A DNA stretch of 64,000 nt. Origin: Nemertoderma westbladi. Lineage: Eukaryota; Xenacoelomorpha; Nemertodermatida; Nemertodermatidae. How positions within the stretch are numbered: the first letter of the stretch is position 1; the number at the start of each line of letters is the position of its first letter. The translations under genes were made by a program, and so were the position numbers. This document shows positions 1-12,063 of the stretch, in pieces. The notes below the pieces were generated by a model, which saw only the letters and a program-made list of their open reading frames with translations, made no database searches and was not told the origin of the DNA. The stretch is from the NCBI GenBank assembly GCA_032718475.1, contig JAUCBJ010007674.1, positions 1 through 64,000 of the forward strand, written 5' to 3'.

Positions 1-127
1 GACTTAAAGTGTAAAAATAAATACAATAGTTCTACAGTTAGGTTATTAATAATTGTTTAATCGGTTATCAATTATTAACCAATGACAATACCTACTAGGA
101 TCGGCATGCTGCATTGCAGCTGCATTT
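1..127. other. AT-rich sequence, no gene seen
   Basis: Short AT-rich stretch with no convincing open frame. It lies just 3' of the minus-strand reverse-transcriptase fragment that ends at 128, so it may hold the decayed 3' UTR of that element. I see no poly(A) signal on the minus strand here. Confidence 0.5.
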
Positions 128-435
128 TTAAGAACGCTGTGCCGGCTTGTCAACAAAATTGCACCGCCACAACTCCCTATCACCCATGACATTTGCTAGA
201 TCATCCGCATCTTTAAGGCCAGTGTCCTTTAAGATGCGTCTGAAGAAAGTCATGGGCTGTCCACCAAGCTTATTCACTCCATGAGGCTGCCAAAGTACAA
301 GATTATGCACTGGCTGGTCCTCACGGCGAAAGCAATGTCCTGCAAAGCGGAGGCGATTTTGTTCTAGTGTCAAGCTTGGGGGAACCAATGAGACACCTCC
401 AATGTTATATAGTGTCTGGTATGACAATACCAAAC
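128..435 (-). pseudogene. RTE-like non-LTR reverse transcriptase, C-terminal fragment
   Basis: The minus strand encodes about 100 residues that match the conserved tail following the reverse-transcriptase domain of RTE-type (Craniata/Schistosoma/Cnidaria-style) endonuclease-reverse transcriptases. The recognisable series is RLRFAGHC, then LVLWQPHG, a G-x-P glycine/proline block, a long hydrophobic helix with LKDTGL, and MGDRELWR before a stop. The endonuclease and the catalytic RT motifs are absent, so this is a 5'-truncated copy, as is usual for LINEs. The open frame continues upstream into satellite I to 505, but that part is only satellite sequence and not protein. Family assignment rests on motif recall, not on a search. 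The fragment would lie in a further intron or the 3' flank of the minus-strand host gene. Confidence 0.75.
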
Positions 436-3400
436 AACGGCGGGTAACAAACATCCCACCGTTTACAGGTTCTACATGACTCACTTCCAGTAACCAACCT
501 CCCACCGATAACAGGTTTTACATGACTCACTTCCGGTAACGAAACTCAAACCGATTACAGGTTCTACATAACTCACTTCCGGTAACCAACCTCCCACCGA
601 TTACAGGTTCTACATGACTCACTTCCGGTAACCAACCTCCCACCGATTACAGGTATCACATGACTCACTTCCGGTAACCTACCTCCCACCGAGTACAGGT
701 TCTACATGACTCACTTCCGGTAACCTACCTCCCACCGAGTACAGGTTCTACATGACTCACTTCCTCTAACCAACCTCCCACCGATTACAGGTTCTACATG
801 ACTCACTTCCGGTAACCAACCTCCCACCGATTACAGGTTCTACATGACTTACTTCCGGTAAACAAACCTCCCACAGATTACAGGTTCTACATGACTCACT
901 TCCGGTAACAAACCTTCCACCGAGTATAGGTTCTACATGACACACTTCCGGTAACGAACCTCCCACCGATTACAGGTTCTACATGACTCACTTCCGGTAA
1001 ACAAACCTCCCACAGATTACAGGTTCTACATGACTCACTTCCGGTAACAAACCTTCCACTGAGTATAGGTTCTACATGACTCACTTCCGGTAACGAACCT
1101 CCCACCGATTACAGGTTCTATATGACTCACTTCCGGTAACGAAGCTCCCACCGATTACAGGTTCTACATGACTTGCTTCCGGTAACGAACCTCCCACCGA
1201 TAACAGGTTCTACATGACTCGCTTCCGGAAACGAACCTCCCACCGATAACATGTTTTACATGACTCACTTCCGGTAACGAACCTCCCACCGATTACAGGT
1301 ACTACATGACTCACTTCCGGTAACGAACCTCCTACCGATTACAGGTTCTACATGACTCACTTCCGGTAACGAACCTCCCACCGATTACAGGTTCTATATG
1401 ATTCACTTCCGGTAACGAACCTCCCACCGATTACAGGTTCTACATGAATCGCTTCCGGTAACGAACCTCCCACCGATAACAGGTTTTACATGACTCACTT
1501 CCGGTAACGAACCTCCCACCGATTACAGGTACTACATGACTCACTTCCGGTAACAAACCTCCCACCGATTACAGGTTCTACATGACTCACTTCCGGTAAC
1601 GAACCTCCCACCGATTACAGGTTCTACATGACTCACTTCCGGTAACCAACCTCCCACCGATTACAGGTTCTACATGACTCACTTCCGGTAACGAACCTCC
1701 CACCGATTACAGGTTCTACATGACTCGCTTCCGGTAACGAACCTCCCATCGATTACAGGTTCTACATGACTCACTTGCGGTAACCAACCTCTCACCGATT
1801 ACAGGTTCTACATGACTCACTTCCGGTAACGAACCTCCCACCGATTACAGGTTCTACTTGACTCACTTCCGGTAACGAACCTCCCACCGATTTCAGGTAC
1901 TACATGACTCGCTTCCGGTAACCAACCTCTCACCGATTACAGGTTCTACATGACTCGCTTCCGGTAACGAAACTCCCACCGATTACAGGTTCTACTTGAC
2001 TCACTTCCGGTAACGAACCTCCCACCGATTTCAGGTACTACATGACTCGCTTCCGGTAACAAACCTCCCACCGATTACAGGTTCTACATGACTCACTTCC
2101 GGTAACGAACTTCCCACCGATTACAGGTTCTACATGACTCACTTCCGGTAACCAACCTCCCACCGATTACAGGTTCTACATGACTCACTTCCGGTAACGA
2201 ACCTCCCACCGATAACAGGTTTTACATGACTCCTTCCGGTAACGAACCTCCCACCGATTACAGGTACTACATGACTCACTTCCGGTAACAAACCTCCCAC
2301 CGATTACAGGTTCTACATGACTCACTTCCGGTAACGAACCTCCCACCGATTACAGGTTCTACATGACTCACTTCCGGTAACCAACCTCCCACCGATTACA
2401 GGTTCTACATGACTCACTTCTGGTAACGAACCTCCCACCGATTACAGGTTCTACTTGACTCACTTCCGGTAACGAACCTCCCACCGATTTCAGGTACTAC
2501 ATGACTCGCTTCCGGTAACCAACCTCTCACCGATTACAAGTTCTACATGACTCGCTTCCGGTAACGAAACTCCCACCGATTACAGGTTCTACATGACTCA
2601 CTTCCGGTAACGAACCTCCCACCGATTACAGGTTCTACATGACTCACTTCCGGTAACCAACCTCCCACCGATTACAGGTTCTACATGACTCACTTCCGGT
2701 AACGAACCTCCCACCGATAACAGGTTTTACATGACTCCTTCCGGTAACGAACCTCCCACCGATTACAGGTACTACATGACTCACTTCCGGTAACAAACCT
2801 CCCACCGATTACAGGTTCTACATGACTCACTTCCGGTAACGAACCTCCCACCGATTACAGGTTCTACATGACTCACTTCCGGTAACCAACCTTCCACCGA
2901 TTACAGGTTCTACATGACTCACTTCCGGTAACGAACCTCCCACCGATTACAGGTTCTACATGACTCACTTCCGGTAACGAACCTCCCACCGATTACAGGT
3001 TCTACATGACTCACTTCCGGTAAACAAACCTCCCACAGATTACAGGTTCTACATGACTCACTTCCGGTAACAAACCTTCCACCGAGTATAGGTTCTACAT
3101 GACTCACTTCCGGTAACGAACCTCCCACCGATTACAGGTTCTACATGACTCACTTCTGGTAACGAACCTCCCACCGATTACAGGTTCTACATGACTCACT
3201 TCCGGTAACGAACCTCCCACAGATTACAGGTTCTACATGACTCACTTCCGGTAACAAACCTTCCACCGAGTATAGGCTCTACATGACTCACTTCCGGTAA
3301 CGAACCTCCCACCGATTACAGGTTCTACATGACTCACTTCTGGTAACGAACCTCCCACCGATTACAGGTTCTACATGACTCACTTCCGGTAACGAACCTC

Positions 3401-3848
3401 CCACCGATTACAGGTTTTACATGACTCACTTCCGGTAACGAACCTCCCACCGATTACAGGTTTTACATGACTCACTTCCGGTAACGAACCTCCCACCGAT
3501 TACAGGTTTTACATGACTCACTTCCGGTAACGAACCTCCCACCGATTACAGGTTCTACATGACTCACTTCCGGTAACGAACCTCCCACCGATTACAGGTT
3601 TTACATGACTCACTTCCGGTAACGAACCTCCCACCGATTACAGGTTTTACATGACTCACTTCTGGTAACGAACCTCCCACCGATTACAGGTTTTACATGA
3701 CTCACTTCCGGTAACGAACCTCCCACCGATTACAGGTTTTACATGACACACTTCCGGTAACGAACCTCCCACCGGCCGATTACAGGTTTTACATGACTCA
3801 CTTCCGGTAACGAACCTCCCACCGATTACAGGTTTTACATGACTCACT
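436..3848. repeat. Satellite I, 46-bp tandem array (about 74 copies)
   Basis: Head-to-tail array with a 46-bp period, measured for example between identical CTCACTTCCGG starts at 3241 and 3287. Each plus-strand unit contains ATGACTCACTTCCGGTAAC, then ACCTCCCACCGATTACAGG and TTCTACATG. Some units are 45 bp (CACTTCC shortened to CCTTCC near 2230 and 2735) and some 47 bp (GGTAAACAAACC near 860, 990 and 3025). Left-edge units (436-560) are degenerate; the right-hand units (about 3350-3840) are nearly identical. Local higher-order repeats exist: the 45-bp variant recurs at an offset of 505 bp (2221 and 2726). Because 46 is not a multiple of 3, the short open frames here are artefacts. The array ends exactly where the host exon's CGGAAGTGAGT junction begins on the minus strand. 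Confidence 0.95.
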
Positions 3849-4013
3849 TCCGCACTGGGCTATCCACCTCCGTGCTCGGCGCATTCAGGTCTTCGATCGA
3901 CGACCAGGTCATCTTCGCAAGCTCGTCGGATGTCTCCGATCTGGTATCGGTGTACGACGATAAACGTCTCTCTATTATTCGCCCTTCTGCCTCGCCAATC
4001 TCCTTGATGGAAC
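3848..4013 (-). CDS. Host gene exon 5 (last visible): acidic Ser/Thr-rich segment
   Basis: The exon begins after a strong acceptor on the minus strand (T-rich tract, TTATTTTTTAG, at 4014) and starts with the two bases that complete a Gly codon left by exon 4. It encodes about 54 residues, including KEIGEAEGRIIERRL and a Ser/Thr/Glu-rich stretch with TWSSIEDLNAPSTEV. No known domain is recognised. The 3' end is ambiguous. The reading frame meets TGA at 3846-3844 (after Val-Arg-Lys), but the same bases form CGGAA|GTGAGT, a strong 5' splice site that would end the exon at 3848 in phase 2. Satellite I starts at exactly this point. If the stop is used, satellite I is the 3' UTR; if the donor is used, satellite I is the start of the next intron. 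Confidence 0.65.
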
Positions 4014-4475
4014 CTAAAAAATAATATAAAAAATTAGAAAACATATTATATTAGAATAAAAATATTTTTTTATTGGTGACAGCTATAGCGTAAGTTACTG
4101 TAATCAATAAAACAAACCTTAAAATTAAATAAAAAAAATTTACAAGTAAATATAGTAAAAAATTTGAATTTAATGCATTCATAATGATGTTGATGGGAAC
4201 AGCCGACCGTAGCTAACGCTCTGATGGTAGTGTTAGTTTATATGTTATTTAAAGACTATATAAAATATGGGATTTTAAGTGTTTTGAGAATGTTAATTTT
4301 GTTATATTTTTATTAATAGAACATTGGATACTGTTCCAAATGGAAGGACCTTGAAGACGCCAGGATTGTTGCGTAGATGTAGGTTTAACTAGGGGTTAGA
4401 TGTGAATTCAATGCACCCACTACAACAAGGTGGAACTTTATAGTAACTATATTACACTGTATATTGTATACCTAC
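4014..4475 (-). other. Host gene intron 4 (462 bp)
   Basis: On the minus strand it starts GAG|GTAGGTATAC at 4475 and ends TTTTTTAG at 4014, and it is AT-rich throughout. It joins a phase-1 exon end to an exon that needs phase 1. No repeat or other coding feature is seen in it. Confidence 0.7.
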
Positions 4476-4701
4476 CTCCATGATCACGCACTACAACCGT
4501 TTGATAATAGTGGTTTTCGTATTCGGCGTTGGTCATTACGTGGAGTCGTTCCCGGAACTGACGACGGACTTCCGGGATGTTCATCAACTCCGAATGGTAT
4601 AAATCCTTTAGGAAGTTGAAACGCGTGCGGGTGGCGGTTCCCCTCCATAGCCGCTGGATATCCACAGCCGAACGGACAATAACCGGGTCGACAGATCGAG
4701 T
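4476..4701 (-). CDS. Host gene exon 4: IQ (calmodulin-binding) motif exon
   Basis: The exon is 226 nt. The acceptor is TTGATTGTTTGCAG (ending at 4702) and the donor is GGAG|GTAGGT at 4476/4475; entry is phase 0 and exit is phase 1. It encodes about 75 residues. The segment IQRLWRGTATRTRF matches the IQ consensus (I-Q-x3-R-G-x3-R-x2-F) at every defining position, which predicts binding of calmodulin or a light-chain-like EF-hand protein. Downstream is a charged helix-like run (FLKDLYHSELMNIPEVRR, then FRERLHVMTNAEYENHYYQ). The frame stays open upstream through the acceptor into satellite II, so an apparent start at 4860 lies inside the satellite and is not real. The protein is not identified; an IQ next to Ig I-set suggests an obscurin-type scaffold, and IQ-containing ciliary proteins are an alternative. 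Confidence 0.75.
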
Positions 4702-6299
4702 CTGCAAACAATCAAGCAATCGATCACGATAAGGTAGTAAATAGAGTCCGAAATCGAATGTTATAGATGGACCAACACAGATGCCGAGGTAGTAGTAGAC
4801 AACAATAGGAGTGTCAAACACAGACACTGGGGTAGTAGTAGATAACAATATGAGTGTCAAACACAGACACTGAGGTAGTAGTAGATAACAATAGGAGTGT
4901 CAAACACAGACACTGGGGTAGTAGTAGATAACAATAGGAGTGTCAAACACAGACACTGGGGTAGTAGTAGACAACAATAGGAGTGTCAAACACAGACACT
5001 GGGGTAGTAGTAGACAACAATAGGAGTGTCAAACACAGACATTGGGGTAGTAGTAGACAACAATAGGAGTGTCAAACACAGACACTGAGGTAGTAGTAGA
5101 CAACAATAGGAGTGTCAAACACAGACACTGGGGTAGTAGTAGACAACAATAGGAGTGTCAAACACAGACACTGAGGTAGTAGTAGACAACAATAGGAGTG
5201 TCAAACACAGACACTGGGGTAGTAGTAGACAACAATAGGAGTGTCAAACACAGACATTGGGGTAGTAGTAGACAACAATAGGAGTGTCAAACACAGACAC
5301 TGAGGTAGTAGTAGACAACAATAGGAGTGTCAAACACAGACACTGGGGTAGTAGTAGACAACAATAGGAGTGTCAAACACAGACACTGGGGTAGTAGTAG
5401 ACAACAATAGGAGTGTCAAACACAGACACTGAGGTAGTAGTAGACAACAATAGGAGTGTCAAACACAGACACTGGGGTAGTAGTAGACAACAATAGGAGT
5501 GTCAAACACAGACACTGGGGTAGTAGTAGATAACAATAGGAGTGTCAAACACAGACACTGAGGTAGTAGTAGACAACAATAGGAGTGTCAAACACAGACA
5601 CTGGGGTAGTAGTAGACAACAATAGGAGTGTCAAACACAGACACTGAGGTAGTAGTAGACAACAATAGGAGTGTCAAACACAGACACTGGGGTAGTAGTA
5701 GACAACAATAGGAGTGTCAAACACAGACACTGGGGTAGTAGTAGACAACAATAGGAGTGTCAAACACAGACACTGGGGTAGTAGTAGACAACAATAGGAG
5801 TGTCAAACACAGACATTGGGGTAGTAGTAGACAACAATAGGAGTGTCAAACACAGACACTGAGGTAGTAGTAGACAACAATAGGAGTGTCAAACACAGAC
5901 ACTGGGGTAGTAGTAGACAACAATAGGAGTGTCAAACACAGACACTGGGGTAGTAGTAGACAACAATAGGAGTGTCAAACACAGACACTGAGGTAGTAGT
6001 AGACAACAATAGGAGTGTCAAACACAGACACTGGGGTAGTAGTAGACAACAATAGGAGTGTCAAACACAGACACTGGGGTAGTAGTAGATAACAATAGGA
6101 GTGTCAAACACAGACACTGGGGTAGTAGTAGACAACAATAGGAGTGTCAAACACAGACACTGGGGTAGTAGTAGATAACAATAGGAGTGTCAAACACAGA
6201 CACTGGGGTAGTAGTAGACAACAATAGGAGTGTCAAACACAGACACTGAGGTAGTAGTAGACAACAATAGGAGTGTCAAACACAGACACTGAGGTAGTA

Positions 6300-8720
6300 G
6301 TAGATAACAATAGGAGTGAAAACACAGACACTGAGGTAGTTATAGACAACAATAGGAGTGCCATACACAGACACTGAGGTAGTAGTAGACAACAATAGGA
6401 GTGTCAAACACAGACACTGAGGTAGTAGTAGACAACAATAGGAGTGTCAAACACAGACACTGAGGTAGTAGTAGACAACAATAGGAGTGTCAAACACAGA
6501 CACTGAGGTAGTAGTAGACAACAATAGGAGTGTCAAACACAGACACTGGGGTAGTAGTAGACAACAATAGGAGTGTCAAACACAGACACTGGGGTAGTAG
6601 TAGACAACAATAGGAGTGTCAAACACAGACACTGAGGTAGTAGTAGACAACAATAGGAGTGTCAAACACAGACACTGGGGTAGTAGTAGACAACAATAGG
6701 AGTGTCAAACACAGACACTGGGGTAGTAGTAGATAACAATAGGAGTGTCAAACACAGACACTGGGGTAGTAGTAGACAACAATAGGAGTGTCAAACACAG
6801 ACACTGGGGTAGTAGTAGACAACAATAGGAGTGTCAAACACAGACACTGAGGTAGTAGTAGACAACAATAGGAGTGTCAAACACAGACACTGAGGTAGTA
6901 GTAGATAACAATAGGAGTGTCAAACACAGACACTGAGGTAGTAGTAGACAACAATAGGAGTGTCAAACACAGACACTGGGGTAGTAGTAGACAACAATAG
7001 GAGTGTCAAACACAGACACTGGGGTAGTAGTAGACAACAATAGGAGTGTCAAACACAGACACTGAGGTAGTAGTAGACAACAATAGGAGTGTCAAACACA
7101 GACACTGGGGTAGTAGTAGACAACAATAGGAGTGTCAAACACAGACACTGGGGTAGTAGTAGATAACAATAGGAGTGTCAAACACAGACACTGGGGTAGT
7201 AGTAGACAACAATAGGAGTGTCAAACACAGACACTGGGGTAGTAGTAGACAACAATAGGAGTGTCAAACACAGACACTGAGGTAGTAGTAGACAACAATA
7301 GGAGTGTCAAACACAGACACTGAGGTAGTAGTAGATAACAATAGGAGTGTCAAACACAGACACTGAGGTAGTAGTAGACAACAATAGGAGTGTCAAACAC
7401 AGACACTGGGGTAGTAGTAGACAACAATAGGAGTGTCAAACACAGACACTGGGGTAGTAGTAGACAACAATAGGAGTGTCAAACACAGACACTGAGGTAG
7501 TAGTAGACAACAATAGGAGTGTCAAACACAGACACTGGGGTGGTAGTAGACAACAATAGGAGTGTCAAACACAGACACTGGGGTAGTAGTAGATAACAAT
7601 AGGAGTGTCAAACACAGACACTGGGGTAGTAGTAGACAACAATAGGAGTGTCAAACACAGACACTGGGGTAGTAGTAGATAACAATAGGAGTGTCAAACA
7701 CAGACACTGGGGTAGTAGTAGACAACAATAGGAGTGTCAAACACAGACACTGAGGTAGTAGTAGACAACAATAGGAGTGTCAAACACAGACACTGAGGTA
7801 GTAGTAGATAACAATAGGAGTGAAAACACAGACACTGAGGTAGTTATAGACAACAATAGGAGTGCCATACACAGACACTGAGGTAGTAGTAGACAACAAT
7901 AGGAGTGTCAAACACAGACACTGAGGTAGTAGTAGACAACAATAGGAGTGTCAAACACAGACACTGAGGTAGTAGTAGACAACAATAGGAGTGTCAAACA
8001 CAGACACTGAGGTAGTAGTAGACAACAATAGGAGTGTCAAACACAGACACTGAGGTAGTAGTAGATAACAATAGGAGTGTCAAACACAGACACTGAGGTA
8101 GTAGTAGATAACAATAGGAGTGTCAAACACAGACACTGAGGTAGTAGTAGACAACAATAGGAGTGAAAACACAGACATTGGGGTAGTAGTAGACAACAAT
8201 AGGAGTGTCAAACACAGACACTGGGGTAGTAGTAGACAACAATAGGAGTGTCAAACACAGACACTGGGGTAGTATTAGACAACAATAGGAGTGTCAAACA
8301 CAGACACTGAGATAGTAGTAGATAACAATAGGAGTGTCAAACACAGACACTGGGGTAGTAGTAGACAACAATAGGAGTGTCAAACACAGACACTGGGGTA
8401 GTAGTAGATAACAATAGGAGTGTCAAACACAGACACTGGGGTAGTAGTAGACAACAATAGGAGTGTCAAACACAGACACTGGGGTAGTAGTAGATAACAA
8501 TAGGAGTGTCAAACACAGACACTGGGGTAGTAGTAGACAACAATAGGAGTGTCAAACACAGACACTGAGGTAGTAGTAGACAACAATAGGAGTGTCAAAC
8601 ACAGACACTGAGGTAGTAGTAGATAACAATAGGAGTGAAAACACAGACACTGAGGTAGTTATAGACAACAATAGGAGTGCCATACACAGACACTGAGGTA
8701 GTAGTAGACAACAATAGGAG
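6300..8720. repeat. Duplicated multi-unit segment inside satellite II (GCCATAC marker)
   Basis: A rare pair of variant units, one with GGTAGTTATAGACAAC and the next with AGTGCCATACACAGAC, occurs at 6360, 7864 and 8679 in the same surrounding unit order. The spacings of 1,504 bp and 815 bp equal 35 and 19 whole units. This indicates block duplication in register, as expected from unequal exchange. Confidence 0.85.
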
Positions 8721-11700
8721 TGTCAAACACAGACACTGAGGTAGTAGTAGACAACAATAGGAGTGTCAAACACAGACACTGAGGTAGTAGTAGACAACAA
8801 TAGGAGTGTCAAACACAGACACTGAGGTAGTAGTAGACAACAATAGGAGTGTCAAACACAGACACTGAGGTAGTAGTAGATAACAATAGGAGTGTCAAAC
8901 ACAGACACTGAGGTAGTAGTAGATAACAATAGGAGTGTCAAACACAGACACTGAGGTAGTAGTAGACAACAATAGGAGTGAAAACACAGACATTGGGGTA
9001 GTAGTAGACAACAATAGGAGTGTCAAACACAGACACTGGGGTAGTAGTAGACAACAATAGGAGTGAAAACACAGACACTGAGGTAGTAGTAGACAATAAT
9101 AGGAGTGTCAAACACATACACTGGGGTAGTAGTAGACAACAATAGGAGTGTCAAACACAGACACTGGGGTAGTAGTAGACAACAATAGGAGTGAAAACAC
9201 AGACACTGAGGTAGTAGTAGACAATAATAGGAGTGTCAAACACAGACACTGGGGTAGTAGTAGACAACAATAGGAGTGAAAACACAGACACTGAGGTAGT
9301 AGTAGACAATAATAGGAGTGTCAAACACATACACTGGGGTAGTAGTAGACAACAATAGGAGTGTCAAACACAGACACTGGGGTAGTAGTAGACAACAATA
9401 GGAGTGAAAACACAGACACTGAGGTAGTAGTAGACAATAATAGGAGTGTCAAACACAGACACTGGGGTAGTAGTAGATAACAATAGGAGTGTCAAACACA
9501 GACACTGTGGTAGTAGTAGATAACAATAGGAGTGTCAAACACAGACATTGGGGTAGTAGTAGACAACAATAGGAGTGTCAAACACAGACACTGAGGTAGT
9601 AGTAGATAACAATAGGAGTGTCAAACACAGACACTGGGGTAGTAGTAGACAACAATAGGAGTGTCAAACACAGACATTGGGGTAGTAGTAGACAACAATA
9701 GGAGTGTCAAACACAGACACTGAGGTAGTAGTAGATAACAATAGGAGTGTCAAACACAGACATTGGGGTAGTAGTAGACAACAATAGGAGTGTCAAACAC
9801 AGACATTGGGGTAGTAGTAGACAACAATAGGAGTGTCAAACACAGACACTGAGGTAGTAGTAGATAACAATAGGAGTGTCAAACACAGACACTGGGGTAG
9901 TAGTAGATAACAATAGGAGTGAAAACACAGACACTGAGGTAGTAGTAGACAACAATAGGAGTGAAAACACAGACACTGGGGTAGTAGTAGATAACAATAG
10001 GAGTGTCAAACACAGACATTGAGGTAGTAGTAGACAACAATAGGAGTGAAAACACAGACACTGAGGTAGTAGTAGACAACAATAGGAGTGTCAAACACAG
10101 ACACTGAGGTAGTAGTAGACAACAATAGGAGTGTCAAACACAGACACTGAGGTAGTAGTAGACAACAATAGGAGTGTCAAACACAGACATTGGGGTAGTA
10201 GTAGACAACAATAGGAGTGTCAAACACAGACACTGAGGTAGTAGTAGACAACAATAGGAGTGTCAAACACAGACACTGAGGTAGTAGTAGATAACAATAG
10301 GAGTGTCAAACACAGACACTGAGGTAGTAGTAGATAACAATAGGAGTGTCAAACACAGACATTGAGGTAGTAGTAGATAACAATAGGAGTGAAAACACAG
10401 ACACTGAGGTAGTAGTAGACAACAATAGGAGTGTCAAACACAGACACTGGGGTAGTTGTAGATAACAATAGGAGTGTCAAACACAGACACTGAGGTAGTA
10501 GTAGATAACAACATGAGTGTCAAACACAGACACTGGGGTAGTAGTAGACAACAATAGGAGTGTCAAACACAGACACTGAGGTAGTAGTAGACAACAATAG
10601 GAGTGTCAAACACAGACACTGAGGTAGTAGTAGACAACAATAGGAGTGTCAAACACAGACATTGGGGTAGTAGTAGACAACAATAGGAGTGTCAAACACA
10701 GACATTGGGGTAGTAGTAGACAACAATAGGAGTGTCAAACACAGACACTGAGGTAGTAGTAGACAACAATAGGAGTGTCAAACACAGACACTGAGGTAGT
10801 AGTAGACAACAATAGGAGTGTCAAACACAGACACTGAGGTAGTAGTAGACAACAATAGGAGTGTCAAACACAGACATTGGGGTAGTAGTAGACAACAATA
10901 GGAGTGTCAAACACAGACACTGAGGTAGTAGTAGACAACAATAGGAGTGTCAAACACAGACACTGAGGTAGTAGTAGATAACAATAGGAGTGTCAAACAC
11001 AGACACTGAGGTAGTAGTAGATAACAATAGGAGTGTCAAACACAGACACTGAGGTAGTAGTAGACAACAATAGGAGTGAAAACACAGACATTGGGGTAGT
11101 AGTAGACAACAATAGGAGTGTCAAACACAGACACTGGGGTAGTAGTAGACAACAATAGGAGTGAAAACACAGACACTGAGGTAGTAGTAGACAATAATAG
11201 GAGTGTCAAACACAGACACTGGGGTAGTAGTAGACAACAATAGGAGTGAAAACACAGACACTGTGGTAGTAGTAGACAACAATAGGAGTGCCAAACACAG
11301 ACACTGAGGTAGTAGTAGACAACAATAGGAGTGTCAAACACAGACACTGAGGTAGTAGTAGATAACAATAGGAGTGTCAAACACAGACACTGAGGTAGTA
11401 GTAGATAACAATAGGAGTGTCAAACACAGACACTGTGGTAGTAGTAGATAACAATAGGAGTGTCAAACACAGACATTGGGGTAGTAGTAGACAACAATAG
11501 GAGTGTCAAACACAGACATTGGGGTAGTAGTAGACAACAATAGGAGTGTCAAACACAGACACTGAGGTAGTAGTAGATAACAATAGGAGTGTCAAACACA
11601 GACACTGGGGTAGTAGTAGATAACAATAGGAGTGAAAACACAGACACTGAGGTAGTAGTAGACAACAATAGGAGTGAAAACACAGACACTGGGGTAGTAG

Positions 11701-11868
11701 TAGATAACAATAGGAGTGTCAAACACAGACATTGAGGTAGTAGTAGACAACAATAGGAGTGAAAACACAGACACTGAGGTAGTAGTAGACAACAATAGGA
11801 GTGTCAAACACAGACACTGAGGTAGTAGTAGACAACAATAGGAGTGTCAAACACAGACATTGGGGTAG

Positions 11869-11875
11869 TAGTAGA
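11869..11875 (+). repeat. Target-site duplication (5' copy) of CR1-like element
   Basis: TAGTAGA ends the left satellite block here and is repeated at 16971-16977, where the satellite resumes with TAGTAGACAAC. Removing the element and one copy restores an ordinary satellite II unit. Because the satellite itself contains TAG repeats, the exact length has a little ambiguity. Confidence 0.75.
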
Positions 11876-12063
11876 TTACAGCATTAGGCCTACGCGAAAT
11901 CCAGTAATCAGTCAGTATGTAGGTCATAGCTCAATGCAGTTTCCGTACTACTTTTAACCTACACTTACTGCTTGCTTATTTTAATTTATATAATTTTAAA
12001 TATTACGACGACTCATCATCCTACTGCATAACTCGGTGCCGGTGCTTCGACCAACGGTACATT
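11876..12063 (+). promoter_or_regulatory. 5' UTR / likely internal promoter region of the CR1-like element
   Basis: 188 bp between the 5' junction and the ORF1 ATG. Complete LINEs carry an internal promoter here. I see no TATA box. The element begins TTACAGCATTAGG, so its first five bases equal the 3' tail repeat unit TTACA. Confidence 0.45.

Larger units (their letters stand above)
4775..11875. repeat. Satellite II, left block (about 165 copies of a 42/43-bp unit)
   Basis: Tandem array with a 43-bp period, for example GTAG starts at 5047 and 5090. The plus-strand unit reads GGTAGTAGTAGACAACAATA, then GGAGTGTCAAACACAGACAC, then TG plus a variable base. A 42-bp form has GGAGTGAAAACACAGACAC in place of GGAGTGTCAAACACAGACAC. 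The commonest variable sites are GGGG/GAGG before TAGTAG, GACAAC/GATAAC, and CACT/CATT. The left edge starts with a diverged ACACAGATGCCGAGG. It continues as the right block after the retrotransposon insertion, in the same orientation. Confidence 0.97.

Noticed and set aside
766-3847. Open frames in satellite I (PEVSHVEPVIGGRFVTGSES pattern)
   Set aside because: Translation of the 46-bp unit; the frame changes each unit and the apparent proteins are short and phase-dependent.
436-3848. CRISPR array
   Set aside because: Repeats are directly abutting with no unique spacers, and the context is a eukaryotic genome.
3839-4024. Plus-strand 61-residue open frame
   Set aside because: Complement of host exon 5, which has a strong acceptor and matching phase on the minus strand.
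4484-4711. Second minus-strand open frame over the IQ exon
   Set aside because: Out-of-frame shadow; the IQ motif and splice-phase agreement are in the other frame.
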